DNA of 64,000 nucleotides from Streptomyces flavochromogenes (GTDB taxonomy: Bacteria; Actinomycetota; Actinomycetes; Streptomycetales; Streptomycetaceae): positions 9,479 through 73,478 of the forward strand of contig NZ_JNZO01000041.1 of the NCBI RefSeq assembly GCF_000717595.1, in the 5' to 3' direction. Numbering within the stretch: position 1 is the stretch's first letter; each line of letters opens with the position of its first letter. Under the pieces are notes generated by a model, which worked only from the letters and a program-made list of their open reading frames with translations, did no database searches and was not told the DNA's origin. The translations under genes were made by a program, and so were the position numbers. Below, piece by piece: positions 50,850 through 59,413 of the stretch.

Positions 50850-51506
50850 GTGCAAAATATTTGGGATGCCCCGGAATGGAACCCGGGGGCACTTCGGCTC
50901 GTTGTACGCGACGTGAGCACGACACCACCTGTTCTCGCCGCAGAGCTGGCACAGGCGTGGGCCGACATTCAGCGGCACCACCCCGAGCTGCCCGATCTTG
51001 CCGCGCCCGAGTCCCTGATCGGAGAGTCCTCGTCCGCCTGCGGCGCCGAACTCTCCTTCGAACGACTGCTGCACGAGGCAGTCCACGGCATCGCCGCCGC
51101 CCGGGGTGTCCGCGACACCTCCCGCGCCGGCCGGTATCACAACCGCAGATTCCTCGCGATCGCCGAGGAGATGGGCCTCGACCACCCCGAGGAGCCGCAC
51201 GCCAGCAGCGGCTTCTCCCTGGTCACGCTCAACCCCGAGGCGAGGCGGCGCTACCGCCCCACCATCGAGCGGCTCCAGCGCGCCCTCAAGGCCCACACGG
51301 TCGCCACGGCGGCCGACACCAAGCGCTCCTTCCGCGGACCGGCCGCCCGGCACGGCTCCTCGGGCGGAGGCGTCCGCGTCAAGGCCGTCTGCGACTGCGG
51401 GCGCAACGTGCGCGTGGTGCCTTCGGTGCTCGCCCAGGCCCCGATCGTCTGCGGCGGCTGCGGCAAGCCCTTCCGTATCCCGGAGACCGTGGGCGCCGCG
51501 AGCTGA
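50850..51506 (+). CDS. SprT-like zinc protein
   Basis: 218 residues from GTG 50850; GTG 50913 ([16 protein letters not shown]) is a shorter alternative that better matches a normal N-terminus. The zinc motif is in [17 protein letters not shown] (HEXXH) with [15 protein letters not shown] supplying the third ligand, as in SprT/SPRTN peptidase-like domains. The C-terminus carries a zinc ribbon: [14 protein letters not shown] and [11 protein letters not shown]. Possibly involved in DNA-protein crosslink repair; function unproven. Confidence 0.8.
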   Translation: MQNIWDAPEWNPGALRLVVRDVSTTPPVLAAELAQAWADIQRHHPELPDLAAPESLIGESSSACGAELSFERLLHEAVHGIAAARGVRDTSRAGRYHNRRFLAIAEEMGLDHPEEPHASSGFSLVTLNPEARRRYRPTIERLQRALKAHTVATAADTKRSFRGPAARHGSSGGGVRVKAVCDCGRNVRVVPSVLAQAPIVCGGCGKPFRIPETVGAAS

Positions 51507-51661
51507 CCTCGCGGTGTGTGGCACAATGGCTAGCTGTACTCGACAGTCGCACAGGACCCCTCTCTCCTCCGGCTGACGCGTCCATCGGGCATCCGAGTAC
51601 CGCAACCCCACGTGGCATCTCAAAGTGCCCAACCACGTCAAGACCAGGAGACACCACTTCA

Positions 51662-52105
51662 GTGGCAGTCAAGATCAAGCTCAAGCGCCTCGGTAAGATC
51701 CGCCAGCCGCACTACCGCATCGTCGTCGCCGACTCGCGCACCCGCCGCGACGGTCGCGCGATCGAGGAGATCGGCCTCTACCACCCGACGTACAACCCGT
51801 CGCGTATCGAGGTCGACTCCGAGCGTGCGCAGTACTGGCTGTCCGTCGGCGCCCAGCCGACCGAGCCGGTTCTCGCCATCCTGAAGCTCACGGGCGACTG
51901 GCAGAAGCACAAGGGCCTCCCGGCCCCCGAGAAGGCTCTGCTCGTCCCCGCGACGAAGGAGGCCAAGCGCGCTTCGTTCGACGAGTTCGCGAAGGCCCTC
52001 GAGGGCGGCGACGACAAGGGTGAGGCCATCACCCCGAAGGCCAAGAAGGCCGACAAGAAGGCTGACGAGGCCGAGGCCGCGTCCACCGAGTCGACCGAGG
52101 CCTGA
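51662..52105 (+). CDS. rpsP: 30S ribosomal protein S16
   Basis: 147 residues, GTG 51662 ([20 protein letters not shown]). Core S16 to about residue 90 ([35 protein letters not shown]) followed by an actinobacterial Lys/Ala/Glu-rich extension. First gene of the rpsP-khpA-rimM-trmD-rplS ribosome maturation cluster; khpA starts 2 bases after its stop. Confidence 0.97.
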   Translation: MAVKIKLKRLGKIRQPHYRIVVADSRTRRDGRAIEEIGLYHPTYNPSRIEVDSERAQYWLSVGAQPTEPVLAILKLTGDWQKHKGLPAPEKALLVPATKEAKRASFDEFAKALEGGDDKGEAITPKAKKADKKADEAEAASTESTEA

Positions 52106-52107
52106 TC

Positions 52108-52347
52108 ATGCTCGAGGAGGCTCTCGAGCACCTCGTGAAGGGCATCGTCGACAACCCCGACGACGTGCAGGTCGCCTCGCGCACCCTGCGCCGCGGCCGC
52201 GTGCTGGAGGTCCGGGTCCACCCGGACGATCTCGGCAAGGTGATCGGCCGCAACGGCCGCACCGCTCGCGCGCTGCGTACCGTCGTGGGCGCCATCGGCG
52301 GCCGTGGCATCCGGGTCGACCTCGTCGACGTGGACCAGGTCCGCTGA
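52108..52347 (+). CDS. khpA: RNA-binding KH-domain protein KhpA
   Basis: 79 residues, starting MLEEALEHLVKGIVDNPDDV. The KH GXXG loop is KVIGRNGRTARALRTVVG. Binds RNA, often with KhpB; affects translation and cell shape in other bacteria. Immediately follows rpsP. Confidence 0.95.
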   Translation: MLEEALEHLVKGIVDNPDDVQVASRTLRRGRVLEVRVHPDDLGKVIGRNGRTARALRTVVGAIGGRGIRVDLVDVDQVR

Positions 52348-52380
52348 GCAGGCCGGCAGCATCACCTTAGTTGTGCCGGC

Positions 52381-52418
52381 ACGGGCCGGGGAGGGCTTAC
52401 GAGCCCACCCCGGCCCGT
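52381..52418 (+). terminator. Strong hairpin between khpA and rimM
   Basis: ACGGGCCGGGG (52381-52391) pairs with CCCCGGCCCGT (52408-52418); an inner GGGCT/AGCCC stem extends it. It splits the rpsP-khpA part from rimM-trmD and may act as a partial terminator. Confidence 0.7.
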
Positions 52419-52463
52419 TGTCGTTCGCGTCGTACGAGCTGTGTGACAGGAGAGTGTGGAGCA

Positions 52464-53045
52464 GTGCAGTTGGTAGTCGCGCGGATCGGCCGCGCCCACG
52501 GGATCAAGGGCGAGGTCACCGTCGAGGTACGCACGGACGAGCCCGAACTCAGGCTCGGCCCCGGTGCCGTACTGCTCACCGACCCGGCCTCCGCCGGGCC
52601 GCTGACCATCGAGACCGGCCGGGTGCACAGCGGCCGGCTGTTGCTGCGCTTCGAGGGCGTCCGCGACCGCAACGGCGCCGAGGCCCTGCGCAACATCCTC
52701 CTCATCGCCGAGGTCGACCCCACGGAGATGCCCGAGGAGGAGGACGAGTACTACGACCACCAGCTCATGGACCTGGACGTGGTGCTCGCCGACGGCACCG
52801 AGATCGGCCGCATCACCGAGATCTCGCACCTGCCGTCCCAGGACCTCTTCATCGTCGAGCGTCCCGACGGCACCGAGCTGATGATCCCGTTCGTCGAGTC
52901 GATCGTCATCGAGATCGACCTGGAGGAGCAGCGGGCCGTCATCGACCCGCCGCCCGGCCTGATCGACGACCGCGCCGAGATCGTCTCCTCGCGCGACGAG
53001 TCCGACGAGACGTCCGACGACGAGTCCGGTGAGGGCCAGGCATGA
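52464..53045 (+). CDS. rimM: Ribosome maturation factor RimM
   Basis: 193 residues, GTG 52464 ([20 protein letters not shown]). PRC-barrel in the C-terminal half ([46 protein letters not shown]) plus an acidic tail. It helps 30S subunit head assembly. Its stop overlaps trmD (ATGA). Confidence 0.95.
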   Translation: MQLVVARIGRAHGIKGEVTVEVRTDEPELRLGPGAVLLTDPASAGPLTIETGRVHSGRLLLRFEGVRDRNGAEALRNILLIAEVDPTEMPEEEDEYYDHQLMDLDVVLADGTEIGRITEISHLPSQDLFIVERPDGTELMIPFVESIVIEIDLEEQRAVIDPPPGLIDDRAEIVSSRDESDETSDDESGEGQA

Positions 53046-53863
53046 GGCTCGACGTCGTCACGATCTTCCCCGAGTACCTCGAGCCGCTGAACGTCTCCCT
53101 CGTCGGCAAGGCCCGCGCGCGCGGACAGCTCGACGTCCACGTCCACGACCTGCGGGACTGGACGTACGACCGGCACAACACCGTCGACGACACCCCGTAC
53201 GGCGGCGGCCCCGGCATGGTCATGAAGACCGACCCCTGGGGTGACGCGCTCGACCAGACGCTCGCCGACGGCTACGAGGGCGGCGCCCACGGCCCCGTCA
53301 TCGTCGTCCCGACCCCCAGCGGTCGACCCTTCACCCAGGAGCTCGCCGTCGAGCTCTCCGAGCGGCCCTGGCTGATCTTCACCCCGGCCCGCTACGAGGG
53401 CATCGACCGCCGCGTCATGGACGAGTACGCGACCCGGATGCCCGTCTACGAGGTCTCCATCGGCGACTACGTCCTGGCCGGCGGAGAGGCGGCCGTCCTC
53501 GTCGTCACCGAGGCCGTCGCCCGGCTCCTGCCCGGCGTCCTCGGCAACGCCGAGTCCCACCGGGACGACTCCTTCGCCCCCGGCGCCATGGCCAACCTCC
53601 TCGAAGGCCCCGTCTACACCAAGCCCCCCGAGTGGCGCGGCCGGGGCATCCCCGACGTCCTCCTCAGCGGGCACCACGGCAAGATCGCCCGCTGGCGGCG
53701 TGACGAGGCCTTCCGCCGCACCGCCGCCAACCGCCCCGATCTCATCGAGCGCTGCGACCCGGCCGCCTTCGACAAGAAGGACCGCGAGATCCTCTCGATG
53801 ATGGGCTGGGCGCCCGAGCCCGGCGGCCGATTTTGGCGCAAGCTCGACGACGTGGAACAATAG
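53042..53863 (+). CDS. trmD: tRNA (guanine37-N1)-methyltransferase
   Basis: 273 residues, ATG overlapping the rimM stop. SPOUT-fold enzyme: [33 protein letters not shown] and [17 protein letters not shown] (trefoil-knot SAM site), ending with [17 protein letters not shown]. It makes m1G37 to prevent frameshifting. Confidence 0.96.
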   Translation: MRLDVVTIFPEYLEPLNVSLVGKARARGQLDVHVHDLRDWTYDRHNTVDDTPYGGGPGMVMKTDPWGDALDQTLADGYEGGAHGPVIVVPTPSGRPFTQELAVELSERPWLIFTPARYEGIDRRVMDEYATRMPVYEVSIGDYVLAGGEAAVLVVTEAVARLLPGVLGNAESHRDDSFAPGAMANLLEGPVYTKPPEWRGRGIPDVLLSGHHGKIARWRRDEAFRRTAANRPDLIERCDPAAFDKKDREILSMMGWAPEPGGRFWRKLDDVEQ

Positions 53864-53952
53864 GCCGCTGTCGTCCGTCCGGCGCGCGCCCCTGCCACAG
53901 GGGGAACGACGCCGCCAGGAACGGACGATCTTCCGAATCACTTCGAACGTAC

Positions 53953-53976
53953 CGCTGATGACCTGTGGCATCAGCG
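53953..53976 (+). promoter_or_regulatory. Hairpin in the rplS leader
   Basis: CGCTGATG (53953-53960) pairs perfectly with CATCAGCG (53969-53976), ending just before the ribosome site of rplS. It could be a ribosomal-protein leader element. Inferred. Confidence 0.45.
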
Positions 53977-53991
53977 AGGAAAGAGACCTCC

Positions 53992-54342
53992 ATGGCCTCC
54001 CTGCTCGACCAGGTCAACGCGGGTTCGCTCCGCTCCGACCTCCCCGCCTTCCGCCCCGGCGACACCGTGAACGTCCACGTGCGCGTCATCGAAGGCAACC
54101 GCTCGCGTATCCAGCAGTTCAAGGGCGTCGTCATCCGCCGCCAGGGTTCGGGCGTCAGCGAGACCTTCACGGTCCGCAAGGTCTCGTTCTCCGTCGGCGT
54201 CGAGCGCACCTTCCCGGTGAACAGCCCGATCTTCGAGAAGATCGAGCTCGTGACCCGCGGTGACGTCCGTCGCGCCAAGCTCTACTACCTGCGTGAGCTG
54301 CGCGGCAAGGCTGCCAAGATCAAGGAGAAGCGCGACCGCTGA
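53992..54342 (+). CDS. rplS: 50S ribosomal protein L19
   Basis: 116 residues, ATG 53992 ([20 protein letters not shown]). [20 protein letters not shown], then [15 protein letters not shown] and [18 protein letters not shown] are typical. An in-frame start 9 codons earlier is excluded because GAGGAAAGAGACC precedes 53992. It closes the ribosome cluster before the signal peptidases. Confidence 0.97.
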   Translation: MASLLDQVNAGSLRSDLPAFRPGDTVNVHVRVIEGNRSRIQQFKGVVIRRQGSGVSETFTVRKVSFSVGVERTFPVNSPIFEKIELVTRGDVRRAKLYYLRELRGKAAKIKEKRDR

Positions 54343-54411
54343 GCTCACGCTCCCGGCACGCTCGACGCTTCCGAGCCCTCGCACAGGCAGTCCCGATAGG
54401 CTCTGCCACCG

Positions 54412-55233
54412 ATGGACACCGAAGCACAGCACACGGAGCGCGACCCCTCTTCCGGAATGGAGGACGGGTCGCGCTCCGCGCGCGTTTCCGAGGACACGAA
54501 CGACGCGAGGGACGCGGAGGACACGGCAGGCGCCGGGAGTGCGAGGCGCACCTCCTCCTGGCGGCGCACGGCCTTCGTGGGCGGCGCCTGTGTGACCTTC
54601 CTGCTGCTCCTGAGCCACTTCGTGATGCAGCCCTTCCTGATCCCCAGCCGCTCCATGGAACCGACCCTCCAGGTCGGCGACCGGATCCTGGTCAACAAGC
54701 TGGCGTACCGTTTCGGCAGTGAGCCGGGCCGGGGCGACGTCGTCGTCTTCGACGGCACCGGATCCTTCGTACGCGAACAGCCCCGGGGCAATCCCGTCAC
54801 CGGTCTCCTGCACGACGGGGCGGCGGCCCTCGGGCTCGCCGAACCCGACGAGACCGACTTCGTGAAGCGGGTCGTCGGCATCGGCGGCGACCGGGTCGTC
54901 TGCTGCGACAAGAACGGCCGGCTCACCGTCAACGGCGTCCCCGTCGAGGAGCGCTACGTGATGTTCGGCGACCAGCCGTCCAGCGTGCCCTTCGACATCG
55001 TCGTCCCGCAGGACAGGCTCTGGGTCATGGGCGACCACCGCAGCCAGTCCAGCGACTCCCGCGACCACCTCGGCAACCCCGGCGGCGGCATGGTCCCCGT
55101 CGACAAGGTCGTCGGCCGCGCCGACTGGATCGCCTGGCCCTTCGGCCGCTGGTCCACGGTCCAGGGGACCGACGCCTTCGACGCCGTACCCGCGGCACCG
55201 GCCGGCGGGCACGGGACGGCACCCCATGGGTAG
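54412..55233 (+). CDS. sipW: Type I signal peptidase (SipW-like)
   Basis: 273 residues. A 50-residue acidic/Ser-rich N-terminus precedes one membrane helix (FVGGACVTFLLLLSHFVMQP). Catalytic Ser81 lies in IPSRSMEPTL and the general-base Lys152 in DFVKRVVGIGGDRV; GDHRSQSSDSR is box E. The order rplS-sipW-X-Y-Z follows the S. lividans cluster. The end overlaps sipX by 8 bases. Confidence 0.92.
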   Translation: MDTEAQHTERDPSSGMEDGSRSARVSEDTNDARDAEDTAGAGSARRTSSWRRTAFVGGACVTFLLLLSHFVMQPFLIPSRSMEPTLQVGDRILVNKLAYRFGSEPGRGDVVVFDGTGSFVREQPRGNPVTGLLHDGAAALGLAEPDETDFVKRVVGIGGDRVVCCDKNGRLTVNGVPVEERYVMFGDQPSSVPFDIVVPQDRLWVMGDHRSQSSDSRDHLGNPGGGMVPVDKVVGRADWIAWPFGRWSTVQGTDAFDAVPAAPAGGHGTAPHG

Positions 55234-56221
55234 CCGGGGACGACCGCCGGGCGGCGCCGGGCGCACCCCCGACCGGGGACCCGAGCAGGCCGCACCCCTG
55301 CCGGGCCGGGCGGAGCGGCGCAGGCTCGCCCGCAAGGTCAAGCGGCGCAGGCAGCGCTCCGCGATCCGCGAGATCCCCATCCTGATCACGGTGGCCGTCC
55401 TCATCGCGCTCGTCCTGAAGACCTTCCTGGTCCAGGCGTTCGTCATTCCCTCCGGCTCGATGGAACAGACGATCCGCATCTCCGACCGGGTCCTCGTCGA
55501 CAAGCTCACGCCCTGGTTCGGCTCCCGCCCGCAGCGCGGCGACGTCGTCGTCTTCAAGGACCCCGGCAACTGGCTCCAGCAGGAGGCCACGCCGCCCGCC
55601 GACGACCCGGTCGGCATCAAGCAGGCCAAGCAGGCCCTCACCTTCATCGGGCTGCTGCCCTCCGCCGACGACCGGGACCTCATCAAGCGGGTCGTCGCCG
55701 TCGGGGGAGACACCGTCCGCTGCTGCGGCAAGGACGGGCGGCTCACCGTCAACGGCGTACCGCTCGACGAGCCGTATCTGCACCCGGGCAACGAGCCGTC
55801 GACCATCCCCTTCGAGGTGAAGGTCCCGCAGGGCCGGATCTTCGTCCTCGGCGACCACCGCTCCGACTCGGCCGACTCCCGCTACCACCTCGACGAGAAG
55901 GACCACGGCACCGTCTCGGAGGACCAGGTCGTGGGCCGTGCCGTGGTGATCGCCTGGCCCGTCGCGCACTGGCGCGGCCTGGAGGAACGCGGCACCTTCG
56001 CCGCCGTACCGGACGCCCGTGCGGGTTCCGAGTCCGCGCTCGGTCCGTCGCATACTGTGTCCCAGCGGAATCTCAACGGATTCCCCGGGCTCCCGACCCC
56101 TGCGGAACTTCTGCTCGTTATGGGAGTGGTGGGCCTGTCCCTGTTCCGGGGCAGGCGATCGCACGGACTGAGGAGTGGATGTGGGGGATTTGGCCGTCGG
56201 CGCACGATCCGGACACGATGA
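55226..56221 (+). CDS. sipX: Type I signal peptidase (SipX-like)
   Basis: 331 residues. Very basic N-terminus (ERRRLARKVKRRRQRSAIRE) then TM helix ILITVAVLIALVLKTFLV, catalytic Ser78 in IPSGSMEQTI, Lys in DLIKRVVAVGGDT and box E GDHRSDSADSR. It has a second hydrophobic stretch near the C-terminus (PAELLLVMGVVGLSLF), so a two-TM topology is likely. It overlaps sipW at the start and sipY at the end. Confidence 0.92.
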   Translation: MGSRGRPPGGAGRTPDRGPEQAAPLPGRAERRRLARKVKRRRQRSAIREIPILITVAVLIALVLKTFLVQAFVIPSGSMEQTIRISDRVLVDKLTPWFGSRPQRGDVVVFKDPGNWLQQEATPPADDPVGIKQAKQALTFIGLLPSADDRDLIKRVVAVGGDTVRCCGKDGRLTVNGVPLDEPYLHPGNEPSTIPFEVKVPQGRIFVLGDHRSDSADSRYHLDEKDHGTVSEDQVVGRAVVIAWPVAHWRGLEERGTFAAVPDARAGSESALGPSHTVSQRNLNGFPGLPTPAELLLVMGVVGLSLFRGRRSHGLRSGCGGFGRRRTIRTR

Positions 56222-57137
56222 GCCCGACAAGAGGGCCGGCGGGGCCTTCGGCGATGACACGACGGGTGACGACGTGACGGATGACGGGCAGGCGCAGCCG
56301 CCGAGCGGCGGGGCACCGGACGGCGGGACGCCGGACGACGGCGACGAGACGGCAGGCGGCTCCGGCCGGGGCCCCAAGAAGCCGCGTTCCTTCTGGAAGG
56401 AACTGCCCCTTCTCGTCGGCATCGCGCTCGTCCTCGCCCTGCTGATCAAGACCTTCCTGGTGCAGGCGTTCTCGATCCCCTCGGAATCGATGATGAACAC
56501 CCTCCAGCGGGGCGACCGGGTTCTCGTCGACAAGCTGACCCCCTGGTTCGGCTCCGAGCCCGAGCGCGGCGAGGTCGTCGTCTTCCACGACCCGGGCGGC
56601 TGGCTCGAGGGCCAGGAGACGCCCACGCCCAACGTGGTGCAGAAGTTCCTCAGCTTCATCGGCCTCATGCCGTCCGCCGAGGAGAAGGACCTCATCAAGC
56701 GGGTCATCGCCGTCGGCGGCGACACCGTGTCCTGCAAGGAGGGCGGCAAGGTCATCCTCAACGGCGTGGCGCTGGACGAGACCTCGTACCTCTACCCCGG
56801 CTCCGTCCCCTGCCAGGACTCCTTCGGCCCGATCAAGGTCCCCGAGAACCGCATCTGGGTCATGGGCGACAACCGCCAGAACTCCCTCGACTCCCGCTTC
56901 CACCAGCAGCTCCCCGGTGGCGGCACCGTCTCCAACGACGAGGTCGTGGGCCGCGCGGTCGTCATCGCCTGGCCCGTCACCCGCTGGGCCACCCTCCCGG
57001 TGCCCGACATCTTCGACAACCCCGCGCTCAACCAGGCCCTGAGCGCCGCCCCCCTCGGCGCGGCCGGCCTCGCCGGAGCGCTCCCGCTGGTCCTGTGGCG
57101 CCGGAAGAAGGTCGCCGCACGGCATACCGCCGAGTAG
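56181..57137 (+). CDS. sipY: Type I signal peptidase (SipY-like)
   Basis: 318 residues from GTG 56181, preferred because AGGAG (56171-56175) ends 5 bases before it; GTG 56175 overlaps that site. A long acidic N-terminal tail (DEPDKRAGGAFGDDTTGDDV) precedes the TM helix LLVGIALVLALLIKTFLV, Ser in IPSESMMNTL, Lys in DLIKRVIAVGGDTV and GDNRQNSLDSR. A C-terminal hydrophobic segment (LGAAGLAGALPLVLW) is present. The 41-base overlap with sipX implies coupled translation. Confidence 0.9.
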   Translation: MGDLAVGARSGHDEPDKRAGGAFGDDTTGDDVTDDGQAQPPSGGAPDGGTPDDGDETAGGSGRGPKKPRSFWKELPLLVGIALVLALLIKTFLVQAFSIPSESMMNTLQRGDRVLVDKLTPWFGSEPERGEVVVFHDPGGWLEGQETPTPNVVQKFLSFIGLMPSAEEKDLIKRVIAVGGDTVSCKEGGKVILNGVALDETSYLYPGSVPCQDSFGPIKVPENRIWVMGDNRQNSLDSRFHQQLPGGGTVSNDEVVGRAVVIAWPVTRWATLPVPDIFDNPALNQALSAAPLGAAGLAGALPLVLWRRKKVAARHTAE

Positions 57138-57211
57138 TGACCCGCGGGTAGGGTGCCGTCCCGGACCGTCGACAGACCAACGGTCCGCCGACAGACCTGC
57201 GGGGTGCGCAC

Positions 57212-57988
57212 ATGAGCGGAAACATACGGACCAAGGGCGGCCACGGCCGCCTCGGCAGCGCGCTGTCGGGGCTGGCCGTGGCCGTCGGCTGTGTGCTCTT
57301 CCTCGGCGGCTTCGTCTGGGGAGCCCTGCTCTACCAGCCGTACTCCGTCCCCACCGACTCCATGACCCCCACCCTCGACGTCGGATCCAAGATCCTCGCC
57401 CAGCGCGTCGACGGCGACGAGGTGCGGCGCGGAGACGTCGTCGTCTTCAAGGACCCCCTCTGGGGCGACGCACCCATGGTCAAGCGCGTCGCCGCGGTCG
57501 GCGGCGACACCGTCGCCTGCTGCGACGCGGACGGCCGCCTCACCGTCAACGGCAAGCCCGTCGACGAGCCCTATCTGAGGCCCGGACCGGGCGGCAGGAC
57601 CATCGCGTCCGGCACCGAGTTCTCCGTCACCGTCCCGGCCGGCAACCTCTTCCTCCTCGGCGACGACCGCCACACCTCGCTCGACTCCCGTACGCACATG
57701 GAGGAGGCCGGACAGGGCTCCGTGCCCCGCTCCTCCGTGGTCGCCAGGGTCGACGCCGTGGTCTGGCCCGCCAAGGGCCTCCTGGACCGCCCGACGGGCT
57801 TCGCCGGCCTTCCCGGCGGGATCTCGGAGCCCGGCCCCGTCATGCCCCTCCTGGGCGCGATCGCGGCCGGAGCCGTGCTGGTGCTGGCCGGGGGAGCGTA
57901 CGGGCCGGTGGTACGGCGCGTGGGCCGGCTCACGAAGCGCCGGCCGGCGGGCACCGCTCCCGGGGCACGCGAGAAGGTGGGTACATGA
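57212..57988 (+). CDS. sipZ: Type I signal peptidase (SipZ-like)
   Basis: 258 residues. TM helix ALSGLAVAVGCVLFLGGFVW, catalytic Ser in SVPTDSMTPTL, Lys in PMVKRVAAVGGDTV, box E LGDDRHTSLDSR, and a C-terminal hydrophobic segment (LLGAIAAGAVLVLAGGAYG). It lacks the long charged N-terminal tail of its neighbours. It is followed by a Nudix gene with an ATGA overlap. Confidence 0.9.
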   Translation: MSGNIRTKGGHGRLGSALSGLAVAVGCVLFLGGFVWGALLYQPYSVPTDSMTPTLDVGSKILAQRVDGDEVRRGDVVVFKDPLWGDAPMVKRVAAVGGDTVACCDADGRLTVNGKPVDEPYLRPGPGGRTIASGTEFSVTVPAGNLFLLGDDRHTSLDSRTHMEEAGQGSVPRSSVVARVDAVVWPAKGLLDRPTGFAGLPGGISEPGPVMPLLGAIAAGAVLVLAGGAYGPVVRRVGRLTKRRPAGTAPGAREKVGT

Positions 57989-58572
57989 CGGACTCCACGG
58001 CACGGCAGACGCAGGGGCCCGGTGCCGAAACGCGCGGCGAGCCCGGCACCGCGCAGGGCGCCGCCCCGGCCGCCGGACCGCACGTGGAGGTCCGGCGGGT
58101 CGCGCGGGTCGTCCTGCTCGACCCCGACGACCGCATCCTCCTCATGCACGGCTACGAGCCCGACCACCCCGACCAGACCTGGTGGTTCACACCCGGCGGC
58201 GGCCTGGAGGGCGACGAGACCCGGCAGGAGGCGGCCCTCCGCGAGCTCGCCGAGGAGACCGGCATCACCGACATCGACCTCGGGCCCGTGCTCTGGACGC
58301 GGTACTGCTCGTTCCCCTTCGACGGGCGCCGCTGGGAGCAGGACGAGTGGTACTACCTCGCCCGCACCCGGAGGACCGAGGCCGCACCCCGGCCGCAGGC
58401 CCTCACCGAGCTGGAGAACCGCAGCCTCGCGGGCCTCAGATGGTGGACCTCCGCCGAACTGTCGGCGGCCCGTGAGACGGTGTACCCGACCAGACTCGCC
58501 GAGCTGCTGCGCACGCTGCTCGACGAGGGACCTCCGCGTGCACCGGTGGTTCTCGCCCCGGAAATCGTTTAG
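57985..58572 (+). CDS. Nudix hydrolase
   Basis: 195 residues, overlapping sipZ by 4 bases. The Nudix box is GGLEGDETRQEAALRELAEE followed by TGI, with catalytic glutamates intact. A disordered Ala/Gly-rich N-terminus of about 30 residues precedes it. The substrate could be an oxidised nucleotide or a nucleoside diphosphate sugar. Position after the signal peptidases is known in Streptomyces. Confidence 0.9.
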   Translation: MTDSTARQTQGPGAETRGEPGTAQGAAPAAGPHVEVRRVARVVLLDPDDRILLMHGYEPDHPDQTWWFTPGGGLEGDETRQEAALRELAEETGITDIDLGPVLWTRYCSFPFDGRRWEQDEWYYLARTRRTEAAPRPQALTELENRSLAGLRWWTSAELSAARETVYPTRLAELLRTLLDEGPPRAPVVLAPEIV

Positions 58573-58627
58573 GGGCGCGTCCGCCTGGCGCACAATAGGG
58601 GGACGCACGGCTGAAGGGGAACATGCC

Positions 58628-58936
58628 ATGAGCGCCGAGGACCTCGAGAAGTACGAGACCGAGATGGAGCTGAAGCTCTACCGGGAGTACCGCGATGTCG
58701 TCGGGCTGTTCAAATACGTGATCGAGACCGAGCGGCGCTTCTACCTCACCAACGACTACGAGATGCAGGTGCACTCGGTCCAGGGCGAGGTCTTCTTCGA
58801 GGTCAGCATGGCCGACGCCTGGGTCTGGGACATGTACAGACCGGCCAGGTTCGTCAAGCAGGTCCGTGTCCTCACCTTCAAGGACGTGAACATCGAGGAG
58901 CTCAACAAGAGCGACCTCGAACTCCCCGGCAGCTGA
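58628..58936 (+). CDS. DUF2469-family protein
   Basis: 102 residues, ATG after GAAGGGGA. Highly charged: MSAEDLEKYETEMELKLYRE, then RRFYLTNDYEMQVHSVQGEV and YRPARFVKQVRVLTFKDVNI. This actinobacterial family is near-invariant next to yraN and the comM-dprA genes but has no assigned function. Confidence 0.92.
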   Translation: MSAEDLEKYETEMELKLYREYRDVVGLFKYVIETERRFYLTNDYEMQVHSVQGEVFFEVSMADAWVWDMYRPARFVKQVRVLTFKDVNIEELNKSDLELPGS

Positions 58937-58964
58937 ACCGCCCCCGCCCGCAAGGGTGAGCCGG

Positions 58965-58991
58965 TTCTCCACAGGTCCCCCGCCGTCCACA
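58965..58991 (+). promoter_or_regulatory. Two near-consensus DnaA boxes
   Basis: TTCTCCACA (58965-58973) and CCGTCCACA (58983-58991), 18 bases apart in the same orientation, resemble the Streptomyces box TTGTCCACA. They lie between DUF2469 and the yraN hairpin. Confidence 0.35.
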
Positions 58992-59008
58992 GCGCCACAC
59001 GCGATCCC

Positions 59009-59041
59009 ACCACCTCCGTCACAGTCGGCGACGGAGGTGGT
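59009..59041 (+). promoter_or_regulatory. Hairpin burying the yraN ribosome site
   Basis: A perfect 12-bp inverted repeat: arms 59009-59020 and 59030-59041 with a 9-base loop. The right arm contains GGAGG (59033-59037), the Shine-Dalgarno sequence 9 bases before the yraN ATG at 59047. The structure would block ribosome access when folded. Confidence 0.75.
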
Positions 59042-59046
59042 ACCGC

Positions 59047-59412
59047 ATGAACAGGACCCAAGCACTCGGACGGTACGGAGAAGAGCTGGCCACCCGCCGG
59101 CTCACCGCGACCGGCATGCACATCCTCGCCCGCAACTGGCGCTGCGGCCGGACCGGCGAGATCGACATCGTCGCCCGCCACGGCGACACCCTCGTCATCT
59201 GCGAGGTCAAGACCCGGCGCGACGGCGCGTACGAACACCCCATGGCCGCCGTCACACCCCGCAAGGCGGACCGGCTCCGGCGCCTCGCCGCCTGCTGGCT
59301 CGACCGCAGCGGCACCCCCGCCCCTCCCGGCGGCGTCCGCATCGACCTCATCGGCATCGTCCTGCCCCGCCGCGGCGCCCCGCTCCTCACCCACGCCGAA
59401 GGGGTGGCCTGA
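59047..59412 (+). CDS. YraN-family (UPF0102) nuclease-like protein
   Basis: 121 residues, [20 protein letters not shown]. Endonuclease-like core: [20 protein letters not shown] has the D...E-X-K acids of the PD-(D/E)XK fold; [10 protein letters not shown] and [14 protein letters not shown] are family signatures. Function unproven, probably nucleic-acid related. It is 1 base ahead of comM. Confidence 0.92.
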   Translation: MNRTQALGRYGEELATRRLTATGMHILARNWRCGRTGEIDIVARHGDTLVICEVKTRRDGAYEHPMAAVTPRKADRLRRLAACWLDRSGTPAPPGGVRIDLIGIVLPRRGAPLLTHAEGVA

Positions 59413-59413
59413 C

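Noticed and set aside
58965..58991. Chromosome origin suggested by DnaA-like boxes
   Set aside because: Only two imperfect boxes, and none of the dnaA, dnaN or rnpA-rpmH genes that flank the Streptomyces origin.
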